64,000 nt of DNA from Flavobacteriales bacterium (GTDB taxonomy: Bacteria; Bacteroidota; Bacteroidia; Flavobacteriales; Flavobacteriaceae): positions 1-64,000 of the forward strand of contig SGZJ01000001.1 in the NCBI GenBank assembly GCA_004213995.1, read 5' to 3'. The notes beneath the pieces are model-generated. The model did not search any database. It saw nothing but the letters and a program-made list of their open reading frames with translations, and was not told where the DNA came from. This document shows, in pieces, positions 61,773-64,000 of the stretch. The position numbers and the translations under genes were made by a program. Positions within the stretch are counted from its first letter, which is position 1. Every line of letters starts with the position of its first letter.

Positions 61773-61784
61773 AGTATATAATTT

Positions 61785-63722
61785 TTAGTTATTAAATATT
61801 TTTTTTATTGAATTATTAATAATGTTTACAAAATCTTCAACACTCATTTTACCTAAATCTTCGCCTCCGTGCTTTCTTAATGAGATACAGTTTTCTTTTT
61901 CTTCATTTTCTCCAATAATAATCATGTATGGAGTTTTGTTTATCTCTGCATCACGAATTTTCCTACCCATAGTTTCACTTCTATTGTCAAGCAGGGCGCG
62001 AATTTCGTTAATTTCTAACAAATTTAAAACTTTTTTAGTGTATTTCTCGTATTTATCGCTAATACTAAGAATTGCAACCTGTTCAGGTATTAACCAAATA
62101 GGTAAATTACCTGCTGTATTCTCTAATAAAATTGCAATGAATCTTTCCAAGCTTCCAAATGGAGCTCTATGTATCATTACGGGCCTGTGTGGTAGGTTGT
62201 CACTACCTTTGTAGTCTAGTTTAAACCTCTCAGGTAGATTGTAATCAACTTGAATAGTACCTAATTGCCATTCTCTGTCAAGTGCATCCTTAACCATAAA
62301 GTCAAGTTTAGGTCCATAAAATGCAGCCTCTCCTTTTTCAATTTTATATTTTAAATTTTTATCTTTTACAGCTTTTAAAATTGCATTTTCAGATTTTTCC
62401 CAAACTTCATCACTACCAATGTATTTTTCAGATTTTTCAGGGTCTCTTAATGAAACTTGAGCTGTAAAATTATTAAATCCTAGAGATCTAAAAACATAAA
62501 GAACCAAATCAATAACATTTTTAAATTCTTCGTTTAGCTGATCTTCTGTACAAAATATGTGCGCATCGTCTTGTGTAAAACCTCTTACTCTAGTAAGACC
62601 ATGTAATTCTCCACTTTGTTCATATCTGTAAACAGTACCAAATTCAGCATATCTAACAGGTAGATCTTTGTAACTAAATTTAAAGGAGTTATAAATTTCG
62701 CAATGATGAGGACAATTCATAGGCTTCAATAGAAACTCTTCATTTTCTTTAGGAGTTCCAATTGGTTGGAAACTATCTTCACCATATTTTTCATAGTGAC
62801 CTGAGGTTATATATAATTCTTTTTGACCAATGTGGGGAGTAATAACCATCTCATATCCAGCTTTCTTTTGAGCATCCTTTAAAAAGTTTTCTAACCTTGA
62901 TCTTAGTTCAGTTCCTTTTGGTAGCCATAGGGGTAATCCTAATCCAACTTTTGGAGAAAATGTAAATAAGCCTAATTGTTTGCCAATTTTTCTATGATCT
63001 CTTTTTTTAGCTTCTTCTAAGTTTTCCAAGTACTCATTTAGTAGCTTTTGTTTTGGAAATGATATTCCATAGACTCTTGTTAATTGCTTGTTTTTTTCAT
63101 CTGCTCTCCAGTACGCACCAGCTACACTTAATAATTTAAAAGCCTTAACGATTCCAGTATTGGGAATATGTCCACCTTTACATAAATCTGTAAAATTTGA
63201 ATGATCACAAAATGTTATTTCACCATCAGTAAGATTTTTTATAAGTTCAACTTTATATTCGTTTTTCTCCGATAAATAAAATTTTAAAGCATCACTTTTA
63301 CTCACTGATCTCATATTAAAATCGTGTTTTCCTCTGGCTATCTCAAGCATTTTAGATTCTATATTTTTAAAATCTTTTTCAGAAATTGATTTGTCTCCAA
63401 AATCAACATCATAATAAAATCCTTTATCAATTGCTGGCCCTATAGTAAGTTTAGCGCCTTTATAAAGTTCTTGAATAGCTTGTGCTAGAATGTGAGAAGA
63501 AGAGTGCCAAAATGCTTTCTTTCCGTTTTTATTATCCCAAGTATAAAGTTCTAAGGATCCATCACAATCTAAACATGTAGTAGTTTCAATAATTATATCA
63601 TTGAATTTCGCAGAAATCACGTTTCTAGAAAAACCCTCGCTTATACTTTTGGCTACACCTAAAACAGAAATTCCTTTCGGAAAACTTTTTTTTGAACCAT
63701 CTTTAAGTGTGATATTAATCAT
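61785..63722 (-). CDS. thrS: Threonyl-tRNA synthetase
   Basis: TGS domain; MNCPHHCEIY, RYAEFGTVYRYEQSGELHGLTRVRGFTQDDAHIF. Confidence 0.98.
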   Translation of the reverse strand: MINITLKDGSKKSFPKGISVLGVAKSISEGFSRNVISAKFNDIIIETTTCLDCDGSLELYTWDNKNGKKAFWHSSSHILAQAIQELYKGAKLTIGPAIDKGFYYDVDFGDKSISEKDFKNIESKMLEIARGKHDFNMRSVSKSDALKFYLSEKNEYKVELIKNLTDGEITFCDHSNFTDLCKGGHIPNTGIVKAFKLLSVAGAYWRADEKNKQLTRVYGISFPKQKLLNEYLENLEEAKKRDHRKIGKQLGLFTFSPKVGLGLPLWLPKGTELRSRLENFLKDAQKKAGYEMVITPHIGQKELYITSGHYEKYGEDSFQPIGTPKENEEFLLKPMNCPHHCEIYNSFKFSYKDLPVRYAEFGTVYRYEQSGELHGLTRVRGFTQDDAHIFCTEDQLNEEFKNVIDLVLYVFRSLGFNNFTAQVSLRDPEKSEKYIGSDEVWEKSENAILKAVKDKNLKYKIEKGEAAFYGPKLDFMVKDALDREWQLGTIQVDYNLPERFKLDYKGSDNLPHRPVMIHRAPFGSLERFIAILLENTAGNLPIWLIPEQVAILSISDKYEKYTKKVLNLLEINEIRALLDNRSETMGRKIRDAEINKTPYMIIIGENEEKENCISLRKHGGEDLGKMSVEDFVNIINNSIKKIFNN

Positions 63723-63776
63723 AAAAATTCTTTAAAAGAGTAAATATAATTTTATAATCTTATTTAATATAATTTA

Positions 63777-64000
63777 TTATCTAACATTTTTGTTAAAAAT
63801 ATAATCTCCTATCTTTTTTATACCTGTATATATTAATATAATAGCTAATACACAAACTAAAACTCCTAAAATGGAGTAAAGATTAACTAAACCTTTAGAT
63901 TTTACAAATCCAATTTGAATCAATATTGGTCCGCTAATAATTGTAATTAAAGAAACACATAAAAGTTGAATACCTGTGTAAAGTTTTTTTAGTCTTAACT
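63777..64000 (-). CDS. Partial small membrane protein (DUF6095-like), C-terminus only
   Basis: Reverse-strand ...LRLKKLYTGIQLLCVSLITIISGPILIQIGFVKSKGLVNLYSILGVLVCVLAIILIYTGIKKIGDYIFNKNVR*; two TM segments. Confidence 0.55.
   Translation of the reverse strand, partial: LRLKKLYTGIQLLCVSLITIISGPILIQIGFVKSKGLVNLYSILGVLVCVLAIILIYTGIKKIGDYIFNKNVR

Noticed and set aside
1-64000. Search for defence systems, prophage, transposons, integrons, CRISPR arrays, retrons and NRPS/PKS clusters
   Set aside because: No integrase, transposase, phage structural, reverse transcriptase, restriction or CRISPR-like repeat sequences seen; content is core metabolism and cell envelope

Overview
This is an AT-rich chromosomal window from a marine-type Bacteroidota/Flavobacteriia genome. 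I assign lineage from gene content (T9SS sorting domain, PorV/PorQ family, DUF1573/DUF3276 families), TAnnTTTG -7 promoter boxes, lack of Shine-Dalgarno sequences and split transketolase. It is almost entirely core housekeeping: dapD, ruvX, def, secA, pssA, lptB, tatC, kdsD, recQ, nusB, yajC, pyrD, guaB, a SurA-like chaperone cluster, the carotenoid operon crtI-crtB-crtZ-crtY, aroK, tgt, accA, dnaB and thrS-infC-rpmI-rplT. There are two tRNAs (Leu-GAG and Lys-TTT). I found no CRISPR array, prophage, transposon, defence island or biosynthetic gene cluster beyond carotenoids, and I do not claim a new multi-gene system. The observations most worth a second look are: (1) tRNA-Leu sits 13 nt upstream of crtI, with the only visible promoter upstream of the tRNA; (2) infC has no ATG/GTG/TTG at its conserved start and appears to initiate at ATA (or ATT), in the same frame as and 12 nt after the thrS stop; (3) a 137-aa ORF looks like a class I SAM methyltransferase that lost its SAM-binding core; (4) a cyclophilin-FKBP fusion; (5) a lipoprotein with a diverged FKBP domain and Ca-binding repeats directly followed by a secreted PI-PLC-like protein; (6) near-leaderless promoters. 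Product names come from reading the translations and recalling family motifs; no database search was run.
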